A DNA stretch of 64,000 nucleotides, taken from positions 472,584 to 536,583 of the forward strand of contig NW_006920869.1 of NCBI RefSeq assembly GCF_000417875.1, read 5' to 3'. Shown here piece after piece: positions 55,642 through 64,000 of this stretch. The first letter of the stretch is position 1; every line of letters begins with the position of its first letter. The stretch comes from Pseudozyma flocculosa PF-1 (lineage: Eukaryota > Basidiomycota > Ustilaginomycetes > Ustilaginales > Ustilaginaceae). The notes below the pieces were generated by a model. It saw only the letters and a list, made by a program, of their open reading frames with translations, was not told the origin of the DNA and ran no database searches. Made by a program: the position numbers and the translations under genes.

Positions 55642-57231
55642 CTAGTGCTGCGGGCGCTTGGCCGGGTGGACGCGGTGGTACTGCGGGTTGCCCGCGCATC
55701 GGATGCCCGTGAGGGCGACGGCGGCGTCCTCTGCCCACTTTGGGTTGGCCATCATCCCACGCGCGAGCAGGATGACGTCCGAGTCGCCCTCGCGCAGCGA
55801 CTTTTCCGCCAGCGTGCCCGTCACTGACGGGTCATGGGCGTTGTCGGCGTCGGGCGAGCCCTCCATCATGCCGACGGCGCCGACGAGCATCCTCTTTGCC
55901 TCTTCTCGTCCGGCGCCGCCGCCGCTGCCGGCCTTTTCGACGAGGGCATTTCGGATGGCGCGCGCGCCGAACAGCTGGTAGCCCGGGCCGACATTGATCT
56001 TCTGGAAGGGCACCAGGCCGCCTCCCGAGACGTCGATCAGGTCTACGTGGAGGTCATTGAGGATCAGGGCCAGACGGACCGACTGGTCGACGGTCCAGCT
56101 GTCACCCTTGCCCGCCTCGTCTGCAAAGTCGGTCGAGGAGATGCGCACCCACAGCCCCTTGTCCGGAAACTCGGCGCGGATCTGGCGCGCCGTGTCGACG
56201 AGGAACTTGGTGCGCCCCTCGAACGAGCCGCCGTACTCGTCGGTGCGCTGGTTGCTGAGCGGGCTAAGGAAGTTGTGGAAGAGGTAGCCGTGGGCGCCGT
56301 GCAGCTCGACGTAGTCGTAGCCGGCCTCAAAGGCCCAGCGCGCCGACTGGAGGAAGCGCGCCTGCAGCTCGCGGATCTCGTCGACGGTGAGGGCCTTGGG
56401 CGTGATGTGGCCCTCGTCGTAGGCGATGGCCGAGGGCCCGACGACGCGTTCGGGCCACCCTCCCTCGGCTTCGGTGACGTAGTTCTTGAACTTCTTGTCG
56501 CCGCGGTGGAAGGGTGACCAGGTCGACGCCTTGCGGCCGGCGTGGGCCAGCTGGATGCCCACGGCGAGGCCGTCGGTGAAGGACTTGAGCGAGGCGACGA
56601 GGGCGCGGTGGGCGTCGCGGTGGGCCTCGGACCAGATGCCGAGGCACTGTGGCGTGATCCTGCCCTCGGGGACGACGCCCGATGCCTCGACCATGATGTT
56701 GCCCACGCCGTGCAGCGCAAAGGAGCCGAGGTGGGCGATGTGGTAGGGCGAGGGCATGCCGTTGTTGGCAGAGTACTGGCACATGGGCGAGACGATGACG
56801 CGGTTCTTGTACCGCTGCTCGACGAAGGGCAGCGTGACCGAGGTGAAGAGGCGGGGGTTGTCGACGCCCTCGGGCAGGATGGCGTCCGGCAACGTGCCCG
56901 GGGGCGGGTGACCGGTGCGGACGGCGGCAAAGTTGTCGAGGGCGAGGGCCGAGATGGGTCCGTGGGTGTCGGGCTGCGTCAAGCCAGAGACAAAGTTGGA
57001 GGCGGCCATTTCGCCATTGGGCAGGCTGGCCACCTTTGTGCCGCTCGTGTTGGACATGGTGACGGAAGGGGTTTGCGGGGCGGTGGAGAGGAGGCGGTTG
57101 AGGGCGTGACGAGGGGACGGAGACGAGGTCAGGGGGGGCAGGATGCGGCTGCGAGTAGGCGTGTAGCAAGTGGTGGTGGTGAGGCAGACGGGTGTGGTCA
57201 AGGGTGGCCAGCGAGCAGTACGACGGAGCAT
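55642..57231 (-). CDS. Old yellow enzyme-type FMN oxidoreductase (YqjM/NADPH dehydrogenase class)
   Basis: Intronless, 529 residues from ATG 57231. Residues 1-58 are rich in Arg, Thr, Ser and Pro and could target mitochondria; a second Met at 59 (57057) would give a 471-residue cytosolic form. The TIM-barrel core is of the thermophilic-like YqjM class: SPMCQYSANNG with Cys151 near the flavin, IQLAHAGRKAS for FMN contact, ELHGAHGYLFHNFLSP with the substrate-binding His311/His314, and SNQRTDEYGGS. The C-terminal part has ILLARGMMANPKW. These enzymes reduce activated C=C bonds of enones with NAD(P)H; the natural substrate is not evident. An insertion rich in Gly and Asp (near 425-475) is unusual for the class. 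It faces the quinone oxidoreductase tail-to-tail. Confidence 0.9.
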   Translation of the reverse strand: MLRRTARWPPLTTPVCLTTTTCYTPTRSRILPPLTSSPSPRHALNRLLSTAPQTPSVTMSNTSGTKVASLPNGEMAASNFVSGLTQPDTHGPISALALDNFAAVRTGHPPPGTLPDAILPEGVDNPRLFTSVTLPFVEQRYKNRVIVSPMCQYSANNGMPSPYHIAHLGSFALHGVGNIMVEASGVVPEGRITPQCLGIWSEAHRDAHRALVASLKSFTDGLAVGIQLAHAGRKASTWSPFHRGDKKFKNYVTEAEGGWPERVVGPSAIAYDEGHITPKALTVDEIRELQARFLQSARWAFEAGYDYVELHGAHGYLFHNFLSPLSNQRTDEYGGSFEGRTKFLVDTARQIRAEFPDKGLWVRISSTDFADEAGKGDSWTVDQSVRLALILNDLHVDLIDVSGGGLVPFQKINVGPGYQLFGARAIRNALVEKAGSGGGAGREEAKRMLVGAVGMMEGSPDADNAHDPSVTGTLAEKSLREGDSDVILLARGMMANPKWAEDAAVALTGIRCAGNPQYHRVHPAKRPQH

Positions 57232-58215
57232 GTCCCTGGAGAGGGGGCTTATATGGCGAGCAGGACGTCGTTGTTTGGCACGACGAGGTGGTACTACTCT
57301 TTACTCTCTTTTCTGGGGCGGAGGTAGTGCTCGGAGGTGCCAACAAGGCGTGGCCATCGAGGAAGAGGCTTCCTCCTCGGTGTCCTCTTACCTCCGCGCC
57401 GCCAAACGCCGCTGCCCGAGTCGTGGTGGAGGTGTTGGGGCCAAAGGCCGCCGGTCAGTCCGGCTTTTTGGCCGCCGCCGTTGACCTCAAGGCTTTCTTC
57501 TCGGCTCCATCCTCAAACCCCCATCCCTGCGCTGCCAAATCCAGCCCAACCTGCTGCTGCATCACCGTCGAGGCAACGCCGACGATGACCGGGTCGCCAT
57601 CCGATGAACTGCCATCCGCCAGAGTTCATCGGATGGCATCCGCGCCAGCCAGCCTTTGGGCTCCTGGGCGCCACCAGCCACGCCCTTCCTCGTCTGTCGG
57701 CCTGCCTCTCCCTCTGCTCGCGCAGCCGCAGCACAAGGTCCCCATCGGGGCGTCGGTAGACAGGAGCCTTCGAACCTAAAGCATGGCCGCCATCCAAGCG
57801 CGCCGATCGGACATGGGCAAGAGTGAAAGAATGAGATAGAGATAGGCTGCACACAAGCTCGACACCGCACCCACATCCGCGCCGCGCAACCCTGGGTGTC
57901 GAGAGCTAGAGGGTATCCAACGACGTCGGTATTTCATATGGTGGCAGCGACAGGCTGCGTGGCCTTTGCCTTTTGGGAATCGGAGAGCGTCGAGCGGGCG
58001 GCAACCATTTCGCAACGGGAACGAGACCGAACGAGGGTGTGCGTCACGGCGGAACGGATAGCAGACCGATCAAAGTCGTGGGCGTCGACGAGTCGTCAGA
58101 GCATCATCGCACAGTCGTGCGGAATCGCGGGTCGAGATCAGACCAGAGTACGCTCGAAATGGCGCCGAGAACGGAAACGGAACGGGATGCTGGCGTGGCT
58201 GAGCGGCCCGCGGCC
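57232..58215. other. Spacer upstream of OYE-type gene, with hairpin
   Basis: 984 bases between two minus-strand genes. A TATA-like sequence (minus-strand CATATAAG) lies at about 57248-57255, only about 18 bases before ATG 57231. A 15-bp inverted repeat is at 57596-57637. No gene is supported. Confidence 0.5.
57596..57637. repeat. 15-bp perfect inverted repeat with 12-base loop
   Basis: The left arm GCCATCCGATGAACT (57596-57610) and the right arm AGTTCATCGGATGGC (57623-57637) are exact reverse complements. The loop (57611-57622) begins with another GCCATCCG. It lies about 365 bases upstream of the OYE-type start and could act as DNA (paired regulator sites) or as an RNA stem in a long leader or 3' region. 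Confidence 0.85.
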
Positions 58216-59016
58216 TCAGTTGGTCACCGGGCCGGCCCTCTTGTGCATCTTCCTCAGCGCACCGAGCGTCACCATCGTGTGGCCCTTGCCAGACGCCATG
58301 TCCTGCCTCAGCTGTCCCAGGCTCACGTTGCGGTTCTCGGGCTGGTCCTGCTCAGCAACCGCCTCGGACGCCTCGGGAGCCGGGGTCCGCAGGGGCGCCT
58401 GGAGGAAGGGGAAGATCTTGAGCCTCGAGGCGTCCCACACCTGTGCCTTGACATACTCGTCCTCCATGACACGGGCTCGCACGTCGGCGATGCTCTGCAG
58501 CAAGACGAGTTGTGACGGGGACGCGGTCAGTTGTGGTCAGCCTGCGTTTGCCATGATGACCTAGATTCACCGCTTTCCCCTGGCCGCCGCTGCACTCACC
58601 TCGCCAAGCACGACGAGCACGCTGCCGCCCATGTAAACGCCTGGTCCAAGCTCCTCGTCGAGCTCATGGAAGTCGCGCTTGAGCAGTGCGCCGCCGAGCT
58701 CGATCCTTCCGGCCTGCTTGCCCTTCTGCGCGTGCTCGAGGTGCCTCTCGCGCACCTCGAGCCTTCGGGCGTTGGCGCTGGCGTCGGGGTAGTCTTCGGC
58801 GACGACGAGGTAGCGGTTGAGGCGAGGGGCCGACAGAGGCTCAGCCCAGGGACCGAGCGAAGAGCCGCTCGATTTGCTTCCGGCGACCGAGGCAAGGCGA
58901 GAGGGAGCCGACGTGGCAAAGGCTCGCGGGAGGGCGGGCGACGAGAGGATACAGGCGCTGGTGCTGGCCACCATGCTGGCGCCACGGCCACGGAGAAGCG
59001 CCGCGGTCATGACCAT
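58216..59016 (-). CDS. YCII-domain protein, mitochondrial-type
   Basis: Two exons, 59016-58600 and 58494-58216 (231 aa), with a 105-nt GTGAGT...CAG intron in phase 0. The first 45 residues (LLRGRGASMVASTSACILSS, then RAFATSAPSRLAS) are a good mitochondrial presequence. Residues about 65-165 form a YCII-related domain: RYLVVAEDYPDASANARRLE, then REHLEH-like RERHLEHAQKGKQ and GSVLVVLGE joined by the intron to SIADVRARVMEDEYVKAQVW and FPFLQAP. Small YCII proteins have a ferredoxin-like fold with a conserved His/Asp pair and are of uncertain enzymatic role; DYPD and the RERHLEH His are candidates. The remaining C-terminal 60 residues are a charged extension (NVSLGQLRQDMASGKG). A second in-frame ATG at 59010 is equally possible. 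Confidence 0.8.
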
Positions 59017-60286
59017 CTTTGAAGTCGTGTCGTGGGTGGTGCTGTGAGATGGCGCGAAGGTGTCTGTTGCCTGTCTCGAGCGAGCGACGTAGGTGTGACC
59101 GGGGATGGACGAGCTGACAGCAAGGCGAGGCGAGGAGAGGGACGAAAGAGGAGACGGTTGCGGGCGGTGGTGGTCAAGAGGGAAGCGACGACGGACGGCA
59201 ATGTGGGGTCAGTCAGCAGTCAAGCAGGGCGGGCAGACGACGACGACGACGTGATCCGAAGGAAGCAACGGGCTGCAGGCCAGCAGGCCAGGCCAAGCCA
59301 GCCACCTCATTCGCCCGCGCGGTCGTGAAAGGCGATGGGGCAAGGCACGGACGGCCTGGCGAGGCGAGGCGAAAAAAGAATCCAATTCGGGCCGACCAAG
59401 TGGCCGACGACGGCGTCCTCGCGGCCTTCTTGGCGCCTGCTCGTGCAACGGCAGCGTCCCTGCCTGGGCTTGCTTTCTCCTGGGGCCTTCCCCTACAGGA
59501 CCAGCTTCTGCTCGCGCTTCGCGGGGCCGTTGCGCTATGGCGCAGGTACGCGCGACGTCAGACGGGCAAAGGTGGCGCGGTTGGCGGAGAGCATCAGAGG
59601 CAGCAGGTCAAGTGATGGTCGAGGCCGGGGTCTGTGCCAGCCATCCGTGCCGTGCCGTGCCGTGCCACGCGCCCAGCGATATCTCGAGCCAATCAGCTGC
59701 AGGTTGGGCCCTGGCCTTCCCCGCACCGTCACGGCGATAAGGGTCTTTTCTCGGTTCCGAAAGAAGGAAGATCGCTGGCAGCTGGATGACGTGATTCGGC
59801 GGTCCGCTGTTATCAGATTCCGATGGGGCCACTGGCCACGTAAGCCTTGGTCAGCTCGGCCGGGTGGAGGTGTGCCGCAACGCCAGGGTTCGCCAAAACG
59901 TGCGTGCAAGCGTGCGTGGGCTTCGGGCTGTGTTCGCTGCGGGCTGCAGCGCGCTTACGCAAATTTCTTCTGGCGGCCAGCAAAGGCCAGGCAGCAGGCC
60001 AGCAGGCAGGGGCGAGCCAGGGTCCTGCCCAAGATCGACAGACGATGTGGATCTCGTAAGAGCAGGCGCAGCAGCCAGCTGCCTGCCCAGCCTGGTCAGC
60101 CACCTCGCTCGTTGCTTCCGACGGCGGCCGCGTTCTGCAACCTTAATCCACCCTGGTCCTCCTTCTATCGATTCAGCTCCTTGCTTATCCTCCTTCCACC
60201 ACGCAAACCTCCTTCAGCAGCGCATCCACTCTCAAGCAGGCTCACACTCGCAAAGGCGACGACATCTCATCCACAAACAAGCACGC
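59017..60286. other. Divergent spacer of YCII and ALO genes
   Basis: 1270 bases, with both promoters expected at its ends. It holds GACGACGACGACG simple sequence near 59236, a CCAGG array near 59285, and GTGCCGTGCCGTGCCGTGCC (a pentamer repeat) near 59648. A pyrimidine-rich leader lies at about 60140-60240. No gene is supported. Confidence 0.5.
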
Positions 60287-62610
60287 ATGGCGCCACCCGC
60301 CACCACGACTTCGCACGGCGACGCGGCAACCCACAACATGGCAAGCTCATCCCGCTCAGCTTCTTCGCCGTCTTCGGCTACGGCGGCTGGAGCCACCCAC
60401 CTAGATCCAGGCTTCGCCCAGCAATCGACCGAGACGCTCCAGCAGCTCGTCGCCGCAACCGTGGTGCCCGCCTCGTCTCCCAAGGCATCCTTCTCCAACT
60501 GGGGCCGCTCCTTTTCCTGCAAGCCCGCTCGCGTCTTTGCCCCCACGACGATAGCCCAATGCGCTGCGATTGTCGAGCTGGCACGGAGAGAGGGCGTACA
60601 GCTGCGACCCATTGGACGCTCACACAGCCCGAGCGATCTTCAGCTCACCAAGGCCTGGGCGATGCGCATGGAGGGCCTCAGCGGCATCCTTTCGGTGAGT
60701 CGGTCCGACCCGACGAGGACGCAGCGTCTTCTCGCACGCTCTCGTACAGTGCTAATGCTCGCTGGCACTTCCTTTTGCTCCGAGGCAGATCGATTCCGCG
60801 GCACCATCGGTCACTGCGCTGGCAGGAACCTACATCTCGGACATCCACGAGGCCCTTGACGCCGCCAGCCCTCGGCTCGCCATGTGCAACGTCGGCTCCA
60901 TCTCGGAGCAGACCATTGGCGGGCTGGTCTCGACCGCCACCCACGGAACCGGCATCGCGTTCCCTATCGTGTCCGCCTACGTCGAGCGCCTCACGATCCT
61001 GTGCCCTGTCGGCCAGGGGACGGTCCACCTCACCTGCAGCCGCGACGAGCTGCCCGAGCTCTTCAACGCAAGTCTATGCGGACTTGGTACGACGGGCCTG
61101 ATTACCACTGTCACACTGCGGGTTGAGAAGGCGTTCAACCTCAAGCAGTACTCGGAGGAGGTTCCCTTTGACACGATATTCGGACCCAAGAATGGGTTCC
61201 CTGCCACCGCCGCCGGCTCGAAGAACTCGGGTGCGGTAGGCAAGCTCCTCTTTCAGGGCAAGAAGCTGCCTCCCGTCCGCCCAGAGTATCTGCCGGCGTA
61301 CAGAAGCGCAGATCCCTCGCACATCTACCCGCTGCCGGCCGACGCCTACGCCGCGGCGGACCGACTGTCCCGCTCCGATCCTGAAGATGACGAGGCTACA
61401 AGGGCCGCCCAGGCCAAGCTCGAGGCGGTCGTCGACTCGGCGCAGCACGTCAGGCTGATGTGGTTCCCGCAGGTGGGCATGATCACCATGCTGCAGGCCA
61501 ACCGCTCGACAGAGGTGAGAGCGCCGAATGCGTTGCGACGTTTTCCACGCTGCCTCACCGGCCGGCTGACGAGATGAGACTTGCCCTTCTGTCCCCTTTG
61601 CACAGCCCGCCACACCAGCTCCATCGCTTCCGACCAGGCTGAAGGCGTCGCTCATCGGTCACCGCCTGACTGAGCTTCTGCTCTACCTTGGACGCTTCGA
61701 TGGCCGCCTGACGCCGACGGCTGTGCGATGGATCCACTACCTCACCCACCCGACGATGCCCAAGGCTGTCGAGGCAGGCGAGCAGCCGAGGGCCAAGGTT
61801 TCAGCGACGACCGAGGCACCCGCGGTGCTGCCGAGAGCGAACACGAACGCTCGTCAGCAGGACGAGTCGGACGGCGCAAGCTCGGCGCAGAACAGCGCTG
61901 CGGAGCTCGTCAAGGAGCTCGGGCGGGGACTGGACCTCGATGCTGGCGCGGCGAGCGTTGGCTGGACGACCGAGGCCGTCGGAGGCGGCGCTCCCCGTGC
62001 GTCGTCGTCGTCGACGGGCCTCGGACAGACGTTTGCGCTGGACCCGCCGGCGCCGCAGCCGCTTGGCGGCCACCATCCCGTGTCGGCGGTGGTGGGTCGC
62101 TCGGACCGGATCTTCAACATGGACTGCCTCTTCCCGCAGTACACCGACGAGTGGGCGATTCCGTTTTCGCGGGCGGCTGCCGTGATCCGGGCGATGCGCG
62201 ACTGGCTCGACGAGGAGGAGGCCAACAACGAGGGCGAGCGCATCCACTTCCCCATCGAGATCCGCTTCACCGACGGCGACGGCGTCTGGCTGAGCCACGC
62301 CCAGGGGCGCAAGACGTGCTACATTGGTCTGGTCCAGTACCGCCCGTACAACCGGCCGGTGCGCTACCGCCGGCTGTTTGCCAAGTTCGAGACGCTGATG
62401 CGCCACTATGCCGGGCGGCCGCACTGGGCCAAGGCGCACACGTGCTCGCCCGCCGAGCTGGCGCAGCTCTACCCGCACTGGGGCGACTTTCTGGCCACGC
62501 GCGACGCCTACGACCCGGACCAGATCTTTGTCAACCCATACATTGAGCGGCACCTGCTGGGCAAGGTGGGCGAGCAGGCCGACTCGAGGGTGTTTAAGAG
62601 CCGGCTGTGA
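60287..62610 (+). CDS. ALO1: D-arabinono-1,4-lactone oxidase (D-erythroascorbate synthesis)
   Basis: Three exons: 60287-60694, 60789-61514 and 61606-62610 (712 aa), all phase 0. Donors are GTGAGT and GTGAGA; introns are 94 and 91 nt. The enzyme oxidises D-arabinono-1,4-lactone to dehydro-D-arabinono-lactone (D-erythroascorbate) with O2, at the mitochondrial outer membrane in yeast. The FAD-binding half has PTTIAQCAAIVELARREGV and RPIGRSHSPSDLQ, with His113 the likely covalent FAD site. NVGSISEQTIGGLVSTATHG follows. The ALO C-terminal domain carries IFNMDCLFPQYTDEWAIP, FPIEIRFTDGDGVWLS and the substrate motif HWAKAHT (651-657), then YPHWGDFLATRDAYDPDQIF. It is much longer than yeast Alo1 (526 aa) because of a Ser/Ala/Asp-rich insertion in exon 3 (about 425-530). 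Gene name by homology. Confidence 0.92.
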
Positions 62611-63290
62611 TGCCTCGACAGCGGCAGCGGCGGCTGCTGTAACGGAACGAAGTTGTCCCCGGCCTGTTGCTGAGTCTGTGGAAGAGTGTGTGCGAGGCCC
62701 CCCCTTGGCTTTCTCCCGATCCGAGCAAAGGAGGCGGCCCGATCCGATCAAGCAGCGAAGGGCTGTGCGGCTGTGCCAAGCGCTGCTGGAGGTTACGTCA
62801 TGAGCGCGAGGGCCCAGGCGGCGTTTGGGGCAGGCTAGGCCGGGCATCCGATGCGGCAGGTGGAACGAAAGTGGTCAGGGCCCTAGGGCTAGCGAGCGGT
62901 AGCCCTGCCGCGTGCCAAGCCCCGTTTGGCCGGCAAGCAAGCGGCGGCTTGCCAAGCAAACGCTGACAGGCAGCAGAGAGGCAGGCCGGCCGGCTCCACC
63001 TACGGTAGCCTCCACGTACGTACGCACGCCCAGAGGATGCCAGTGGCCGGCATCGCTTCGACTGACCTGGTCTGGCCTGACTTCTCTCGTGAGAACCGAG
63101 GACTGGTTCATGAGCAAGTCGCCGTGGCCTCGTTCCCTTCCCGCCACCACCACCACCATCATCAACCAAGAGACATCCTCAGCTTCAACGGTATTCTTGC
63201 AAGAGAGATCAATCCCGACCCCGCCTGCAGCACCAGCGCCCGCCTAGACTGCACCCTTCCAGCCAAGACGCCACCCACGCTTCGAGCAGC
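62611..63290. other. Spacer upstream of RCR-like gene
   Basis: 680 bases. CACGTACGTACGCACG near 63014 and a CACCACCACCACCATCATCA tract near 63144 are the only features. The CA/CT-rich end is a plausible leader. No gene is supported. Confidence 0.5.
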
Positions 63291-63880
63291 ATGTCGACTC
63301 AGTACTGCGGCTACGGATTCTACCGACGGAGGTGCGACACAGGCCTCAGCCGCGGCGCTCGCATCGGCATCGGTGAGTAGTGAACCTCTTTGCACCCTAG
63401 ACTCGTAGCTACGTCGTCCCGCCATGCGACCCATCTGACAGCCCGGCACTGCCCTCTCATCCTCCTTAACGCCCTCGCACTGCAGGCATCGCCGTGGCCG
63501 TGGGAGTCATCGCACTCTGTCTTGTTGTCGGCGCGCTTACCCGACGCGCTAGGCAGAGGCGTTTCGCCACCCAACACCAGCACGCCATGAGCACCGTCAA
63601 CTCAGGCGGCGCCGGTGCTGGCGCCTACGGCGGCTATCCGCAGCAAACCTATCAGCAACAAGGCTATCCGCAGCAGCAGTCCTACTACGGCAACAACCCG
63701 CAGGCCAGCCCGTACGCCCAGTCGCCCAACCAGGGCCACGGCGGCAGCTACGCACCCCCGCCCGGCATGCCGCCCGCCGATGCCAGCCGCGCAGAGACGG
63801 GCGATGCCGGCTTCTACGCTCCCCCCGTCGGACCCCCGCCACCGGCCTACCAGCCCTCGAACCACGAGAACAAGGTCTAG
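63291..63880 (+). CDS. Small single-pass membrane protein with PY motif, RCR-like
   Basis: Two exons, 63291-63372 and 63486-63880 (158 aa), with a 113-nt GTGAGT...CAG intron in phase 1. The short N-terminus (MSTQYCGYGFYRRRCDTG) has two Cys and basic residues. One membrane segment follows at about 28-45 (IAVAVGVIALCLVVGAL), then a basic stop-transfer stretch (TRRARQRR). The cytosolic tail is rich in Tyr, Gln, Gly and Pro (YPQQTYQQQGYPQQQSYYG) and ends with PPPPAYQPSN, a PPxY motif that could recruit a Rsp5-type ubiquitin ligase. This layout is that of the yeast Rcr1/Rcr2 (chitin deposition and vacuolar trafficking) family and similar small fungal proteins. Similarity is by architecture, so the name is tentative. 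Splicing is required to join the N-terminus to the helix. Confidence 0.75.
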
Positions 63881-64000
63881 GAACGCCCTCCAAGATATCA
63901 TTTTCCCACCCTGGCAGTTCTCTGAACCCGCCACGACGACGACGATGACGAGCGACCTGCTGTATCATTCCTTTCGTCGAGCGGCCCCCTCGGAATCCGG

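Overview
This 64 kb window looks like a GC-rich basidiomycete nuclear chromosome, most likely Ustilaginomycotina (smut-related). The evidence is eukaryotic gene structure with short spliceosomal introns (77-128 nt, donors mostly GTGAGT), strong C/G-ending codon preference, fungal-type proteins (Zn2Cys6 regulator, flavocytochrome b2, D-arabinono-lactone oxidase, siderophore-type acyltransferase), and long non-coding spacers with simple repeats. The clade is inference; no rRNA or other marker gene is present. I modelled 19 protein-coding genes. Twelve carry introns (31 in total); every junction was placed by hand so that phases close and family motifs read through. I found no credible tRNA, rRNA, CRISPR array or intact transposon.

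Layout. 1-2.9 kb: gene-free spacer. 2.9-11.5 kb: zinc metalloprotease with C-terminal jacalin-like lectin (-), mitochondrial-type short-chain dehydrogenase (+), multi-pass UPF0658-like membrane protein (-), DNAJC8/Spf31-type J protein (-). 11.5-15.1 kb: spacer. 15.1-34.1 kb: Ser-rich unknown (+), PAF-acetylhydrolase-like esterase (-), 4-hydroxyphenylpyruvate dioxygenase (-), a large AMP-binding-like/GH105-like fusion (-), mitochondrial S-adenosylmethionine carrier (-), flavocytochrome b2 L-lactate dehydrogenase (-), low-complexity nuclear-type unknown (-). 34.1-39.4 kb: the largest spacer, rich in GGCA/TGCC repeats. 39.4-46.9 kb: Zn2Cys6 regulator (+), disordered unknown (+). 46.9-49.8 kb: spacer. 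49.8-64 kb: MFS transporter (+), IucB/SidF-type N-acyltransferase (-), zinc-less quinone oxidoreductase (+), old-yellow-enzyme-type oxidoreductase (-), YCII-domain mitochondrial protein (-), D-arabinono-1,4-lactone oxidase (+), small RCR-like PY-motif membrane protein (+).

The genes do not form an obvious biosynthetic cluster. Several act in mitochondria or redox metabolism (SDR, SAM carrier, Cyb2, ALO, OYE, YCII), but orientations are mixed and spacers long, so they read as ordinary neighbours. The most unusual object is the single 1080-codon reading frame at 22657-25899. It joins a degenerate acyl-CoA-synthetase-like region, which lacks the P-loop and the C-terminal catalytic subdomain, to a membrane segment and a six-hairpin glycosidase domain with a hydrophobic GPI-like tail. 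Secondary points of interest are a roughly 95-residue insertion in a SAM carrier loop, the atypical splice donors of the siderophore-type acyltransferase, a 15-bp hairpin upstream of the OYE gene, and palindromic TAC/GTA-rich elements in the spacers.
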